Assembly: GCA_963576565.1 (NCBI GenBank)
Contig: OY755038.1
Location: forward strand, 175,512,907 to 175,576,906
DNA: 64,000 bases
DNA from: Aspidapion aeneum
Lineage: Eukaryota; Arthropoda; Insecta; Coleoptera; Brentidae
Direction of reading: 5' to 3'
Position numbers and translations under genes: made by a program. Within the stretch, counting starts at the first letter, position 1, and each line of letters opens with the position of its first letter. Positions 12,290 to 25,500 of this stretch are shown one piece after another. The notes under the pieces are model-generated. The model was not told the origin of the DNA, ran no database searches, and saw only the letters and a program-made list of their open reading frames with translations.

Positions 12290-14170
12290 AGTGAGTGACA
12301 ATTTCGACGTTTTTTGAAATTTCGGTAACTACTTTACTACTGTATGGAATTCCATGAAACTTGAACGGGTTGTTAACTCCATGAAGATCTACGACTGTGC
12401 AATGTTTGGGATTTGTAGCTCATTCCGCACTTGTAGCATATAAAGTTCACTTTTCATCACGATTTTTAGGAGTAAAGGTTCATTTTTCATTTCGGGGATA
12501 AAAATTGACAATATATAAAAAATCGGAAAAAAAAACAGTAAAAATTCAAAAAAAAGTCCAAACCTAAAAACACCAAAACCTTAAATAAACACTCGGTAAA
12601 TAAACTAAAAAGTGCGAGGAATATCATCTAACCTCGTGATAAAAGTGCATTTTTAACCCTTGGTATATGATATAATATTATAGGTATATAGCTTTGATAA
12701 TTTAGCAATTCTTATTAGTAATCGATTATTGCTCGAAAACTCAAACGACCTATAAACAATTAGAAGAGTAAATTTGTAAAATAAAGCTGCAAAGGGTATA
12801 TTTTTTTTATATTTGGTATAGTAGTACCTAACACCAAAAGCTAAATTTTCATTCAAGGATCCCCGATTTTTCGATTTTCCGGCCTCAGAATCCAAATGAT
12901 TTCCTTGTTTTAAGAGAAATTAAATTAATTTTGATAAATTTACTTTAAGTGGGACCTACTGAATTTAAAATATAAAAAAAATACACCTGTCACTGCAAAA
13001 CAAAATAATGGCGACCATATTTAAAAAAAAATCGTTTTTCTTCGATATTTTCTTTATTTTTGCGATATTTATGTCTAGTATCTCATATTAAAACTACTGA
13101 CCCAGCTCTTTAAACGTGCTTAAAAGAAATGATAAGTTTCCCAGCCGAAGATGGCGCTTAATTTGTCAAAAACAAAAGAGTAGAGTAGAACCTGTAGACC
13201 AAATAAAATTTTGACAAAAAATTTTTTGGATTTTATCTGTAGTAAGGCAGATTTTGAAAAAATGTATAAAAAGTTACAATTTGACATTTAACATTTTAAG
13301 ATAGCGGCAGAAGCTCAGATAAAAAAAAAAATTGTTCTTGTTTGACACAACTAGTATTGCCGTGTAATATATCGATTTATACTAAATGGGGGTCGCCGAT
13401 TTTAAATATTTCATAATAAATGACATGTTTATTATTATCCAAAATGGCGGAGTTCGAAATATAAATACAACAATATCTTTTTGGTTTGGTAAATTATTTT
13501 ACCAAGATATGTGGTTTTATATTAATATTGATTAGTTTTAAATTGTAATGTACAAAAAAATATAATTTATTTTTTAAAAATGACGGTCGATAATGCACTA
13601 AATTGAAAACCACCCTATATCTTCTAACTGGTTCAAGATATCGATGTGCGGTTTTCGGCATTCATTTTTTTACGAAATTCGAGCCCGTAACATGTTGGTT
13701 AGTTTTATTCTAATTCCTTTAGAAATGGGCGTTTTTTTTTATCAAAAGTGTCCAATTTGGATATCTCTGTAGTTTGTTAACATTATAATAAAAGTCACAT
13801 TTCGACGCATCTCATTTAGAATTGTGCATTCAAAATGTCTGGCAATTCAAGGAAGGGACATGGTCAAAATCTACGCGGGGGAAGGGGTTGTTATGGTCGA
13901 CCAATAATTATTTTTTAATTAGATTTTTTTCTAGGGAAGGGTAAGTAATTATTAAATATTGGAGTGTGTAATCACCCTGTTAAACCCCTCCATGTGTGTA
14001 ACTACAGGCTGCAGTATTTTTGTCCTACAACTATTTTGTGTCACAATTTGCCAATATTAGCAGTTATGAAGGTCGTTTCAATTTAAAACGCCGTTGGAAC
14101 TTTTTATTAAAGCAAATAAAAGCGCAGTTATCCGAGAAATCCTGTTTCTCTTTGTAATTAAAAATTCATC
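12290..14170. other. AT-rich stretch, no supported gene
   Basis: No gene is recognisable. Isolated AAAATGGCGG-like cores (near 13010 and 13445) suggest relics of the repeat seen at 2690-3470. Confidence 0.5.
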
Positions 14171-14178
14171 AAATTCCC

Positions 14179-14765
14179 TAGATCCGTACGTCAAGAGATT
14201 GTAGAAAGGCCGCTACTTCCTAGTCGCCGGCGCACAGAAGACGAAGAGGCAAATTTGAGAGGACAATACCTTGCAAGCAAAAGTTTGATTTGATAGCTTC
14301 ATATTAAATACAGATTGGTATTGAACAAACATTTGAGATAAAGGGTGTCAAAAATTTACATAACATGTTATTTTATTAATATCTGTGATACTGCTCTAGA
14401 TATTTTTGTAAAGTTTGGTACACACCAAAGAAATTCAGTTGAATGTTTTTGGTACACACTTAATATTCGTCAGTAGTAATTTTCGGATGTATCTATAAAA
14501 TGTTTCTTTTCGATTTCTCTTTGATCCGTACGTCAAGAGATTGGAGAAAGGCCGCTACTTCCTGGTCGCCCGCGCACAGAAGACAAATATGCAAATTTGT
14601 GAGAAACAATACCTAGCAATAAAAGTTTAATTTAATGGCTTCATATTAAATACAGATTGAATAAACATTTGAGATAAAATGTGTTAAAAATTTACAAACA
14701 ATATTATTTTAATATCTTTCATAGCGCTCTAGATATTTTTGTGAAGTTTGGTACAAACTTAATAT
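14179..14765 (+). repeat. Direct repeat, two ~250-bp copies
   Basis: Copies at about 14179-14440 and 14519-14760 share GATCCGTACGTCAAGAGATT, AAAGGCCGCTACTTCCT, GCGCACAGAAGAC, CTTCATATTAAATACAGATT and CTCTAGATATTTTTGT in the same order, about 340 bases apart. Frames through them are short and I do not recognise a protein. Confidence 0.7.
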
Positions 14766-15011
14766 TCTTAGTATTTTTAAAAATAAAAGTAGGACGCCTT
14801 TCTAAATTTATATTGAAATTATTTATGTTCTTTGCTGAGCAAATGTAGCCTCTTGATTTTTTTGTTTGACATACAGTTTTTGCATAATAAATTAAATGCA
14901 TTTATTTTCATCTCGCTTAACAGTTTACGAGAAAATAATATTAATAATACCGAGAGCAAGGCCCGTATGAACGCGATTGGTCAAAAATAAAAATATTTTT
15001 TATGCACAAGC

Positions 15012-15059
15012 GGGCGATAAAGTGCACTTTACCGAACGTAAAGTGGCACTTTATCGCCC
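15012..15059. repeat. Hairpin downstream of the recombinase
   Basis: A 21-base arm starting GGGCGATAAAGTGCACTTT is followed after 5 bases by its complement with one extra base. A further GGGCAGTAAAGT string follows. It lies about 170 bases beyond the recombinase stop and could be a terminus of the element carrying it. No second copy was found upstream. Confidence 0.6.
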
Positions 15060-15230
15060 TCGGGCAGTAAAGTAAGATTTTAACGTGTTTGGCTGACAGA
15101 ATGAATTTAACCCATTTCTTATTTTTTTTTTATTTAACTGTTTTTTATAATTTTTTTTTTATATTTTTAATTTTTATCAGAAAAAAAAATGAAAATTTAA
15201 CAAAATTTTATTTATTTTATTATAACAATC

Positions 15231-16330
15231 TTAAATCCTACAATATTTTTTTTCTGATTTAAAATTAAATATACAATTAGAACAATTCACAATACTTAAT
15301 GGCGAGAAAGCTGTAGCTGATGAGGAAGCTGTGGCTCGAGCGTTTGCCACTGCTTGAATCTTATTTTTTAAGTCTTTACTCTGGTTTGAACATGTTGATG
15401 TTGAAGGCAGGACGTTGTCTTGTGTAAAAGATGCTGTTATGCTCCCAACAATTTTTTTTGCTATTTTTTCTCTACTGATGTTGGTTTTCTCGATGTACCC
15501 CTTCGCCACTGAGCTAGACTTCCATCGGGCATGTAATTTGATGTTGGTAAGGCTTTCATCCGCTTCAGCAAGTAGTGTGGCTGATGGTCGTCGAAAACAG
15601 TGCCCTGTAAATTGGTCGGCATCAGGAAGATTTAAAAATGAAGCGATCTGCCTTGGCATCTTGCAAAAAGTATTTTTTCCTACTACTTGCGTTGAACATT
15701 TCATATTTTTATAATACAGAAAGAATCCGTTGTGGTCTATTATTGCTGGTCGCAAGACTAAGTATTTTCTGAATGTTCCCAAGAAACTAGGTAGCTCCTT
15801 TCGTCCATCAATAATCATAAAAATTCTGTCAATTTTAGTTTTTGACTCTTTGATTGTTACCATCAGAGATTCTCCCAAGTCCTGAATATCATTAACTTCA
15901 AGTTTCGCTAGTTCTTCGCGGCGAGATGCTCTGCACACGCAAAATATCAAGGCCACTTTGACTAATAAAAAAAACCACTTCTCGTGCCTCAATTAAAAAC
16001 TTTTCAACTTCCTCTTTGCTCAAAATTTTGGATTTCTTGGGTTTATAACCATCCGATTTTCGTTTTAGAAAAGCAATCAGTTTCGGGAATTTGCTTAAAT
16101 CCACACCAATATTAAGATTTAGGGTAGCTTTAAGCTTGGAATAATAGTTGCGCAACGAGGACGCTTTGTAATTCTTGGACTTTCCATTAAAATAAGCTAG
16201 CATAACGTTTTTAGTTGACTTACGGCTACAGACTTCCATGCAAAAAATTCTTTGTAGTGCTTTTCATAGATCTTCCTTGACTTTAATGGCAGCAGATCTT
16301 GCTTTGCCTGTCTACAGACTTCAAAAGTTC
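15231..16330 (-). pseudogene. Tyrosine recombinase (Crypton-like), frameshifted
   Basis: Three overlapping minus-strand frames together encode a tyrosine-recombinase-type protein. The N-terminal part (about 16330-16230; KSRKIYEKHY) and the next segment (16239-15990; SSLRNYYSKL, KFPKLIAFLKRKS) look like the SAM-like core-binding domain. The catalytic part (15992-15231) keeps the box I Arg (RASRREEL), the HxxR of box II (TGHCFRR), the His/Trp region (LHARWKSSS) and the Tyr (GYIE). Two frameshifts, near 16235 and 15990, break it. It resembles recombinase-like proteins widespread in insect genomes and probably derived from Crypton-type elements; that link is from family knowledge. Flanking element ends are not defined. 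Confidence 0.8.
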
Positions 16331-16339
16331 TAGAGGTGG

Positions 16340-16734
16340 CTCAATTTCCGAAGAAATCATGTTAATGTTACTTTACTTAAAAAATGGAAGGTTGTTTATT
16401 GGTTGCTATTACGAAACAATAAAATTAAATCTGCCTCCTTTGATGAACAGTGGTTTGACACATATCATTATGTAATATTGTCACAGGGTTTTGTATTTAG
16501 TGCCCTTGTGACTGAGGGATAAAGGGGAAGATGAATTTAGTTATGAAGAATCCAAATTTATGAATGTATTACAAATAAAACAGGTTAACATTTACAAAAT
16601 ATTACCATGACATTAACAGTATAAACTGATACATTCTATGGGGCATGCGTGCTGGAGAGACAGGGCCCTTTGGACCGTATAGAGTGGACCTTATAAGGCC
16701 GTATAAAAAGTACCCACTACAGGAGGTTGTACGT
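16340..16734. other. No gene seen
   Basis: The stretch separates the recombinase relic from the minisatellite. The last 100 bases (16626-16734) are GC-richer and grade into the repeat, so they may be diverged units. Confidence 0.45.
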
Positions 16735-16901
16735 GGGATGTATTTTGTACGGACCACGTATTTCAGTGGTGTACGGGGTGTGTTTTGTACGGGCCACGTA
16801 TTTCAGTGGTGTACTGGGTGTGGTTCGTACGGACCACGTATTTCAGTGGTGTACTGGGTGTGGTTAGTAGGGACCACGTATTTCAGTGGTGTACTGGGTT
16901 G
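16735..16901 (+). repeat. 40-bp minisatellite, about four copies
   Basis: ACCACGTATTTCAGTGGT recurs at exactly 40-base spacing (CCACGTA at 16754, 16794, 16834, 16874), separated by GTACTGGGTGTGGTTCGTAC-like linkers. Each unit can form a small ACCAC/GTGGT hairpin. The frame through it is open only because of the repeat and is not a gene. Confidence 0.9.
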
Positions 16902-17629
16902 ATCACTTGTAACAGTGATGCCGGTCTATTGTCCAGCATCGGCTTTTATAGATGAAATTCGTGCATACTCAGCAATATTGATTATTGCTACGTTTTTATA
17001 GTGGTTTAATTAAATTTTAAACTATTTTATGACAATATTATGATAAAATATTACCATTATTGTACCAAATCCAAGTTAAATAAAAAAAATTAAACCTAGT
17101 TTAAAAATAAATACTTTGCTATTGCATAAAATATTGTATGAATCTTGGTCTTAAATTGCGTTTAACGCCTTCAGCGTGTTATAGCCCTCGCCTAACGGCT
17201 TAGGCATGTACCTATCAAACTTTACAAAAATTTATAGACAGGAGATTTTTTATTTTCGCGTGTTTTTTTTTTTCTCAAAATGGACCCAAGAATTACCTTC
17301 TTCAATATCAGCATCTTATTTAATAACACCCTGTATTATATGCTTGTGAGTTTTCTGCAAAGAGATTGAGTTTTTAGGTTTGACAAGATTTGATTAGGTG
17401 AAAATTTATTCCATGTGAAATAAAACAAAAGCAGTAAGAAGCAAAAATCTAATTCTTGACAAAAGATTTGGCAGGTTTTCCATGAGATTTACTGAGATTT
17501 TACAAGTATACAAAGATTTTTAAAAAACGAAATTTTTACCTAGAAAGTGTTACCTATGCTACCTTTAGTAAATTAGAAAATTAACCAGAAAGAAACCCCT
17601 CAACACTCTCTCTCTTTTTCTAGGAGGAC
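16902..17629. other. AT-rich stretch, no supported gene
   Basis: Only short frames are present. No repeat structure was established. Confidence 0.45.
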
Positions 17630-18418
17630 ATGAGAGTCAAGCACAGGTTGGTGTGTTCCACATAAGAAGAAATGTCAGACAGGGTGACAAAATATCCCCT
17701 AAACTAATTAACCAGGCCCACGAAGACATTTTTAAAAACTAAGATTGGGATAAGTAACAAAAGCCCAATCAAAGGAAAGACGCATGTAAAGCTAACAGAA
17801 ACAGAGAAAGGAATGAATGGATAGGAAATAAAATACAAGTCCATAATAAACAAATTGTTATCCAAAAAAAATCATTTACAAGGGTTCAAAGCAGCCCTCG
17901 ACAAAAATAAATACCCATGTAGTAAAATAAATTTGTATAATGAAAATGACAAAAGTTTGCTTCAGAGCTCAGAGTTCCGAAAGTAGTCGGGCCTTTGGGA
18001 AAAATTTAATTAAATAGTTAATTCATTTAATAATAATTAACACTTAAGAATAAAGGACGGCTCACGGTGCGAAATTGAGAATCTGAAAGAACAAAATTTG
18101 GATTTCAGTGGGTATTTGTTATAACACCCAAGTGTCAAACATTCCAGCACAATAATAAAATCTGGTAAACTGGCGTTATCGCATAGAAAACACCGCACCC
18201 GTTTACACAGGCCTTATGGGAAATTTTTGTCTCGGTGGAATGGCTATAATTTTAGTATGTTTTAGTAAGCTAGTTTTTGTTGAAAACAATAGCTTCTTTA
18301 GCTATCGCTGCGCGGGCTAGGAAGGTAGAAATAAAGAGATGGAAAAGTTGCAGTGTGTTCATAATAAAACTCAATAAACTAAATTAGTATAGTGATTGAA
18401 AAGTCAATTGAACAAATA
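17630..18418 (+). pseudogene. LINE reverse-transcriptase relic, left copy of inverted pair
   Basis: The plus strand near 17663-17760 translates to RRNVRQGDKISPKLINQA, the conserved reverse-transcriptase palm segment (R-Q-G-D-x-I-S-P-K-L) of non-LTR retrotransposons, with stops soon after. The whole stretch, together with part of the adjoining DNA transposon, recurs in inverted orientation at 36260-37270. That copy keeps a slightly longer readable segment before RQGD. Both copies are dead; the clade cannot be named safely. Confidence 0.6.
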
Positions 18419-19149
18419 CAGGGTGTCCCATAACTTAGGGGGCATAGGCCAAAAGGTGATAGAAGAGGTCATGTCTGATAAAAAAAGTATCTATAATGCA
18501 TGGGTCAAAACTCTTTCTTTGTCGAGATACAGAGCATAAAAGTTTGCAATTTTTTAAAACTTTTTTGATAATAACTTTCTAAAAAAACGCATTAAAAATA
18601 TGAAATTAGTTATAGTCGTGTATTGGAATAGTAGCAATAAATTGAACTAAAAAGTTTTTAAAAAATTTGTCGGTTAATTTTGTTTAGAAAAAAACTCTTT
18701 TTTTGGTATTAACGTTTATGAATGCTATATTAACCGCAATGTTTTTTTAAATATTTTTTGTTATTAAAAACAAGTCTCTAGCGAGACATAATAATAAAAT
18801 ATAAGTGATATTTTTTAAAAGAATAAGTAAGCAAAAAATTTTTTTTTTTTTAATTATTATTTTTTATACATTTTTTGGAGGTTACTTTGACAGCCTGTAT
18901 CTCCTCAACTTGTAATTTTATCAAAAAAAGGAATTCCACATTTTTGAATCACAATTAGCTGAGTAGTTAGCTGGCTCTGACAGATTTTCTTTTTTTTGTA
19001 AAACCCTTTTCCCCACACTCCTCTAACTTTAAAAATCCTATATCTTAAAAACAGATGTGTGTTGACCCCATGTTATATTAACATTTTTCTCGGAAATAAC
19101 CTCCACTATCACCTGCTGCACTATGGCCCCTAAGTTATGGGACACCCTG
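18419..19149. mobile_element. 731-bp TA-flanked inverted-repeat DNA transposon
   Basis: The ends are inverted repeats of about 26 bases (CAGGGTGTCCCATAACTTAG, then GGGG and a partly matching CAT), with TA on both sides (18417-18418 and 19150-19151). The interior is AT-rich with no transposase frame, so the copy is non-autonomous. A partial inverted copy ends at 36510. TA target duplication fits Tc1/mariner-type enzymes, but the superfamily is not proven. Confidence 0.8.
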
Positions 19150-19416
19150 TATAAAAGCCGACCATCGGCATATCCTTTATAGAAAGTGACATGGGCCGCG
19201 GTAGATATACTAATGAAAATTATTTCATTTAATTTTGGCGTAAACTAGAGAAATAAAAATAGATAATATAACTTTCTATTCCTACACCTACAGGAACGAC
19301 ACTGATTTATTTTCTAACTCTGCATACTGCCGACTAAAGAGTTCTCGAAAGAAACATCCGGAAGCAATTAAAGGCGCATTTCAAAAAAATCTGCCAATCA
19401 GGTGCTGTCCATCCAC

Positions 19417-22400
19417 TGTGGCCTATTAAAATGCGTTGTGTGACATTCGTGGCAGCTTAAAGACATTGTCGCCATTTTGTGACACTATAATTAGAATAAA
19501 AACAATTTGCCAACTTGTGACACAACAAAACCACTGAATAATTAAACAAATATCTGGAAGCAGAACTGTATTTTCCAGCTAGGTAAAACATTGATATGCC
19601 CGGTAACTTTTATACAGTGGAGAAGGAGGGGTTCAGAAATAAGAAAATTTTAAGTGCGCCACATTATTTAATACCAATGTTTTACAAAGAAGATCTTAAA
19701 TAAAATACAGTTCAACTCAAACGTTGTAGCTAAACAATGAAATTCTACCTACTTCCGAGGCTTCCAGAGTATTTGTGTAATTAAAAAACCAAAAAAAATT
19801 GACTAATAAACGAGATAAAATTCTAAAAGATTTTTAACTGAATCAAAATAACAAAACTAGAAGCACTTTACAGGTAGATGGACTCCTTTAACAGGTCATA
19901 GTGTACCTACATCTGAGTCAGTAGTGTGAGACTCGGTTATATAAATGATTGTTAAAAAAAAATACACTTCCACAATCGTTCCATCATAGGGGAGATCTGG
20001 ACCAAATATCTGCTGTCATCATTCTACGTTGGGTAGAATGAGACAGACAGCAACCCAGTCCGAGATCCACCCCATGAGGTAAAAATATGTAAAGAAACCG
20101 CTAAAACATGTAATCTCATCTCTCTTTTGTCATTGGGTTGTACAAATAACGCAAAAATTTAGTTCATCTTGTGTATTTTAAGGGCTGAAGTTAAGATTAG
20201 AAACATGAAATATGCTAAAAAAAATTAAACAAGTTCGGGCCAAAATAGCAAGGCACTCCAAATTTCACAGGAGAAATTGTCTTAAATAAATGAAATGAAG
20301 GAAGACAAGTCAATATAGTAAATACGCCGCAAAATTGTGGTTATGACGTCATACCGTTACCTTGCGTTTACAAGCAATGTTAAAATTATATTGAAAAGTT
20401 ATCTGGAAAGATAATGTCAAAATTATACTGAAAATTATATGAAAAGATTGTCCAAATTATATTGGAAAAAAGTTATATGAAATGGTTATGTCTAAAGGCT
20501 TGCTCCTACCTTGGTCCTGCAATTATTTAATTGTGAGTTTGGTGTTTTATTAAACCTGGAAGTGGTGTTGTTCTCCTCCTGCTACTGCTGCTCCTGGTTT
20601 ACCCGCGTCTCCCCTCGTGCTCGCTTAGCACATGGTGCTAGGGCAGCACATGGTGGTCAAAAGGCTGTTGGCTTCTTGCCCGAGCGTAAAAACCCTGTGG
20701 AAAATGAAATGTTTCAGTTTCCTGGAGAGCCCCATGTCGACTCAATAAAATACAGCAGATTTAAACAGATGAACTAAAATAACCCTACGTACCTTTCCCA
20801 GGGTTACAACTGGCTCGTCCGGCTTCCCACCAGCGTCCAGCACAGCTGTCGGTGGAATGGACAGGGCTGTAGACAAAGGAGAAAAACAATATATAGTTTT
20901 TATCCAACACGTGGTTAAAAGAAAAATATAAAAACGCCAAAAATTTCCCACGTCTTTTGTCAAAAAAAAAGTACATTTCACACGAAAACTAATTACAATT
21001 TGGGAGGCAAATATTATCTTGAAGAGTCCTCAAATAATAAAAATATTAAAAAATTAAAATCGAACTTACCAATGCTCTTCCCCGTACAAATGGCGTAGGC
21101 CGACTTAAAATCCCCTCAAAAGGGTGCAAGCGTCACTCTAGATTACCCTAGACACGACGGACTCACTCCTCACAGTCTCTGGGATATCTCCTACAATCGC
21201 TGTAGTGCCAATCCAAAAACAAAGGCGATCCCAGAGACCTGTTGCCGACCCAGCCAAAATTCGTTAGCAAAAGACCAGGCACGCCGTTGAGAACACAAAA
21301 AATGAAGTGGCCGGAAACCGTTTGATCAATGACAGTAAAATGACACGACTGGAAGAAAAGACCCGCGGTTTTCAAACTAACCAATGAGGAAATACAGCAA
21401 TAGTTCCATACCGGTATATAGGGGCCAGCACCGACCAAGGGGACATTGAAATTAGGTAAAACGCACATTGAGGTGTTGCCGGATCTATTTCCACGGTTGA
21501 AATTTTTATAACAAGGACGTCGAGACACCCTCCATACATAGACCGAACATTTGCTTACCGGACCCTTGCCGACATAGCAAGTAGAAGGAAAATAACCAGA
21601 CGGACTATAAGAAGCTCAGCATTGAAACCATCAACTGTAAAATCAATTACTGGAGATCAGAACTTGCATCAAACCCAGAAATATTCGAACACTCAATCAA
21701 TTCCCATATGAGTAAAGCTATACTAAGTGTAGAATTTAGTTGTACTTTAGTTACAGTTTTAGTCAAAAGTTTCCTTCGCTCTTTATAAATGTTTTGTCTA
21801 ATATTCATATGGTTTAACGCCATTTTTGTAAAACATTTCTACAGTAATAAAGTTGTTTCTGAACACTGAACTACTGCTTAAAGGCACAAGAGTGTTCAGA
21901 TGTTAAGTTACACGATTTCGTTTATTCTTTTAGTCTTGGTTTTTATCCCTCGTTTATCTCCCATTTAGAAAAGTGCACAACTCGTATTTATTTTATCTTC
22001 TCCTCATCAAATTAATAAAGATATCAAAAATCCCAAGCCTCGGTTGTTACTGGTCAACCCAAATATGTTTTCGTACTATCAAAACTAGATAATCCGTGAA
22101 GGATATGAGGTTCGGATTGTCCCAATATCCTCGAAAATAAACGTAAGGGAATGAAATGTTCATCTAAATGTTTCCTTCCTGTTACTGAAACCATTTGTGA
22201 TGCGGCAACGTCGCCATTCCCCAGCATAACAGCTGTTTAACTTTATGAACGTCAAGTAAACGACGAAACTACAGAAATAAACAAAACAAACAAAAGTTTT
22301 AATGTGATTTTCCCGAAGCCTGTGATCTTAAATTCCAATTACGATGTCCGGATAATGCGATGTGCGTAGTGTCCACAGTAATTCGATGGAATGCCTCCTT

Positions 22401-22554
22401 TTAAGGTAACTTCCTAGACACTATATAACCTCCAAACCTAGCTCTATAAAATACTATATATTTGTGTACAGCAAGACGAGTCAAAGAGCCTTGATTATTT
22501 ACCTAAATAAACAAATATGTAACGTTGTCTTAAACGTAAAAATGACATGTTACA
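19417..22554 (-). repeat. Gypsy 3' LTR (3138 bp)
   Basis: In element orientation it starts TGTAACATGTC and ends AGGCCACA, the TG...CA form. It matches the right LTR along its length. Short minus-strand frames occur in both LTRs (for example 21163-21528 here), but the 121-residue one starts upstream of the TATA box, so I do not treat it as a gene. Confidence 0.92.
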
Positions 22555-22572
22555 TAATCCCCCCCAACTTCA
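22555..22572 (-). promoter_or_regulatory. Polypurine tract of the Gypsy element
   Basis: Read on the minus strand, GAAGTTGGGGGGGATTA lies directly before the 3' LTR. A purine run at this position primes plus-strand DNA synthesis in LTR retroelements. It lies 20-40 bases after the pol stop, leaving no room for another gene. Confidence 0.85.
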
Positions 22573-22592
22573 AGACGATTAACCTAAAGAGG

Positions 22593-25500
22593 TTAATCGG
22601 AGAGGTCCGCTGACGACTTAAGGTCTTTGGCATGCCAGCTCCCTGGTAGTACTTTACCCGATGGTTCCTGAAGCTCAAATATCCATGGAGAAATTTTATT
22701 CCTAATCACATAAGGACCAACGAATTTCGGTGCTAACTTATTCGAGAAAAACTTCGCAGCATCTGATAACACATAATTCTTCTTCCAAACATGCTGACCC
22801 ACAACAAAGTTGGGTACCCTTGTACGCAAATTATACTGAACTACGTTTTTCTCTCCCGCCACCTCTAACCTTCTCTTAACATCCGCATAGAGCTTCCGGA
22901 AACCTTCGTTCTTACTTTCAGCTGCAGATTGTACACCATTCTCTTCAGATAACAAAACTGGGTTGGAGTAATCTTTTCCTGATAAACACATATTCCTACC
23001 AAAATTAACAAAGAAAGGAGACATCCTGGTTGTCTCATGGGTTGCAGTACGAATCGCGCAGGCAAGTTTATGTATTTGTTCGTCCCACTTCCTGTGGTTG
23101 TCTTTCACATAACAACATAACATGGTTTTTAACGTACGATTCGTCCTTTCTGTTGGATTTGCTCTGGGGTGATAATACGGATTATACTGAATTTTAACCT
23201 GATAACTCTCAGCAAAACGTTTAAACTCGTTACTTTTATACTGAGGGCCATTATCGCAAAGTATCAAACGGGGTACTCCGAAGACCATAAATACTTGCTC
23301 CTCAAGATGCCTGACAACAGCTTGAGTAGGGGCTGTTCGCATTGGAAAAACTAAGGAAAACTTACTCAGATAGTCCGTAACGACGAGAATCCAGCAATTA
23401 CCCTTTGTCGAACGAGGTAGAGGTCCACATTAATCAGTCGAAATAATTTCCCAAGGACGAGTTGGTTTTGGGTGAGATATCATCTGATCAGATACACCTT
23501 GTGTATCACCTTTATGAGCTGCACAGACAAAGCATTTCTTTACAAAAGTTGCCACGTCCTGGCGCATTTTTGGCCAATAATATTTTTCTGCCAGTCTGTG
23601 GAAGGTTTTATACACACCCATATGTCCTGCGGTAGGAGGATCGTGAGCTTCTCCAATAATTCTACGCCTATGATCTTTGGGGACTACCTCTTTCCAATAT
23701 TCGTTAGATGGTGAAAGTTGAGGGTATTCTTGTTTGACATATTTATACAACTTATTATCTGTGTATCTCCAGTTCATAAATTTTAACGGTGATTCTACGA
23801 CCCTCTTTACCATCTTTTGGTACCATCGATCTTTAATTGCTGTTGAAACATCTCTGGGCTGCGAGATTGTATCAATCATAGGTACTGCACGAGACAACAT
23901 GTCCGGGACAACTAAATCTTTCCCTTTCCGATGGTATACTTCAAAATCATATTGCTGCAGTTTTACAGACCAACGAGCAAGTCTTCCACTGGGCTCTTTC
24001 AAGCTATGAAGCCATTTTAAGCTAAAATGATCTGTAATGACCTTAAATGAGATCCCCTCAATATAAGGCCGGAGCTTCTCTATCGCCCAAACCAATGCCA
24101 AACATTCTCGCTCGGTGGTCGTGTAAACACGTTCTTGCTTAGTCAAAAATCGACTCAAATAGCATATGACTTTGTCTCCTTCAGGATAAGGCTGCGTTAA
24201 ACATGCTCCTATTCCATATCCTAAGGCGTCTGTTTGAATGACAAATTCCTTGGTATAATCTGGTGTCACTAAAAGTCACTAAAAGTTCCTTAATCTTAAT
24301 AAATGCCTTTTCGCAGTCTGGAGTCCAATCGAACTTTTGATTTTTCTTAGTTAGAGCTGTAATCGGAGCTATTATCGCTGAAAAATTCTCTATGAAACAT
24401 CTATACCAGGAAATTGTACCTACAACTCTACGAACTTCTCTGACAGTTCTTGGCCTCTGGAGCTCTAACATAGCTTTAATTTTATTAGGGTCAACTCGGA
24501 TGCCTCGACGGTCCACTACGAAACCTAAATAAGTCATTTCTGGCCTACACAGTTGGCATTTCTCCTAACTTACCGTTATCTTTGCATTGTGTAATCTTCG
24601 TAGGACTTCCTCAAGGATTCTAAGATGTTCAGAAAAGCTCTGTGTGACAATTACGAGGTCATCGAGATATACGTACACGTAGGGGTCTAAATCGTTTCCT
24701 ATGATGCTATCTATGAGTCTCTGCCAAGTTGCAGGTGCATTATGAAGACCAAACGGTAAACGCTTAAATTGGAAGAGACCTCGTCGACAGATGAATGCTG
24801 TTAATAGCTTTGATGATTCTTCTATTGGTACTTGCCAATAAGCGCTTTTGATATCTAAAGTTGACAAGTATTTAGCATCTTTCAACTTGTCAAGAGTCTC
24901 GGATACGAGTGGTAAAGGATAACTATCTCGCGCCGTCACTGAGTTCAATTTGCGGTAGTCTACACAGAAACGATATTTCTTTGTATTTTTCTTTTGTACC
25001 ATTACCACTGGTGAAGCCCATGAACTACTACTACGTTCTATCACATCCATTTTCAGCATTTCGTCGATTTCGTCATCAATAAGTTTTTGAATGACCGGTG
25101 AGACCTTATATGAACGTTGTCTTATCGGTGCTGCATCTGTTGTAATCTTATGCTCTACCCTGTCTGTACATCCTAGTGAGTCACCCATAATAGTCTTATA
25201 TTTAACGACCAATTCCTCTAGTCGTTCTGATTCATAAGGTGTAAGAGTTGTGTGTTGGTCTGATGTTTCTAAAGAACAAATCACATCTTTATTATCGGCA
25301 AAGTGCCACTCATTAGTACTTAAGTTCGGTACTATACCCATCGAAATCCAAAAATCTAATCCCAAAATCAAAGTGTGTGGCAACTCAGGAACGACGACGA
25401 CCTCTATTAACCTAAATTTATCCTGAACTCGCATAGGAAGCTGCACTGTCCCAATACTACTCGTGCTTTGACCATTTGCCACAATACAACTCGTCTTCTT

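Noticed and set aside
16735..16901. Could the 40-bp repeats be a CRISPR array?
   Set aside because: The spacers are as conserved as the repeats, the context is an animal genome and there are no cas genes. It is an ordinary minisatellite.
16645..16902. 85-residue frame with repeated residues
   Set aside because: It is the translation of the 40-bp minisatellite and not a protein gene.
21163..21528. 121-residue frame present in both Gypsy LTRs (also 34592-34957)
   Set aside because: It starts upstream of the only plausible TATA box, so the element promoter would not transcribe all of it. It matches no known family, and its conservation follows simply from LTR identity.
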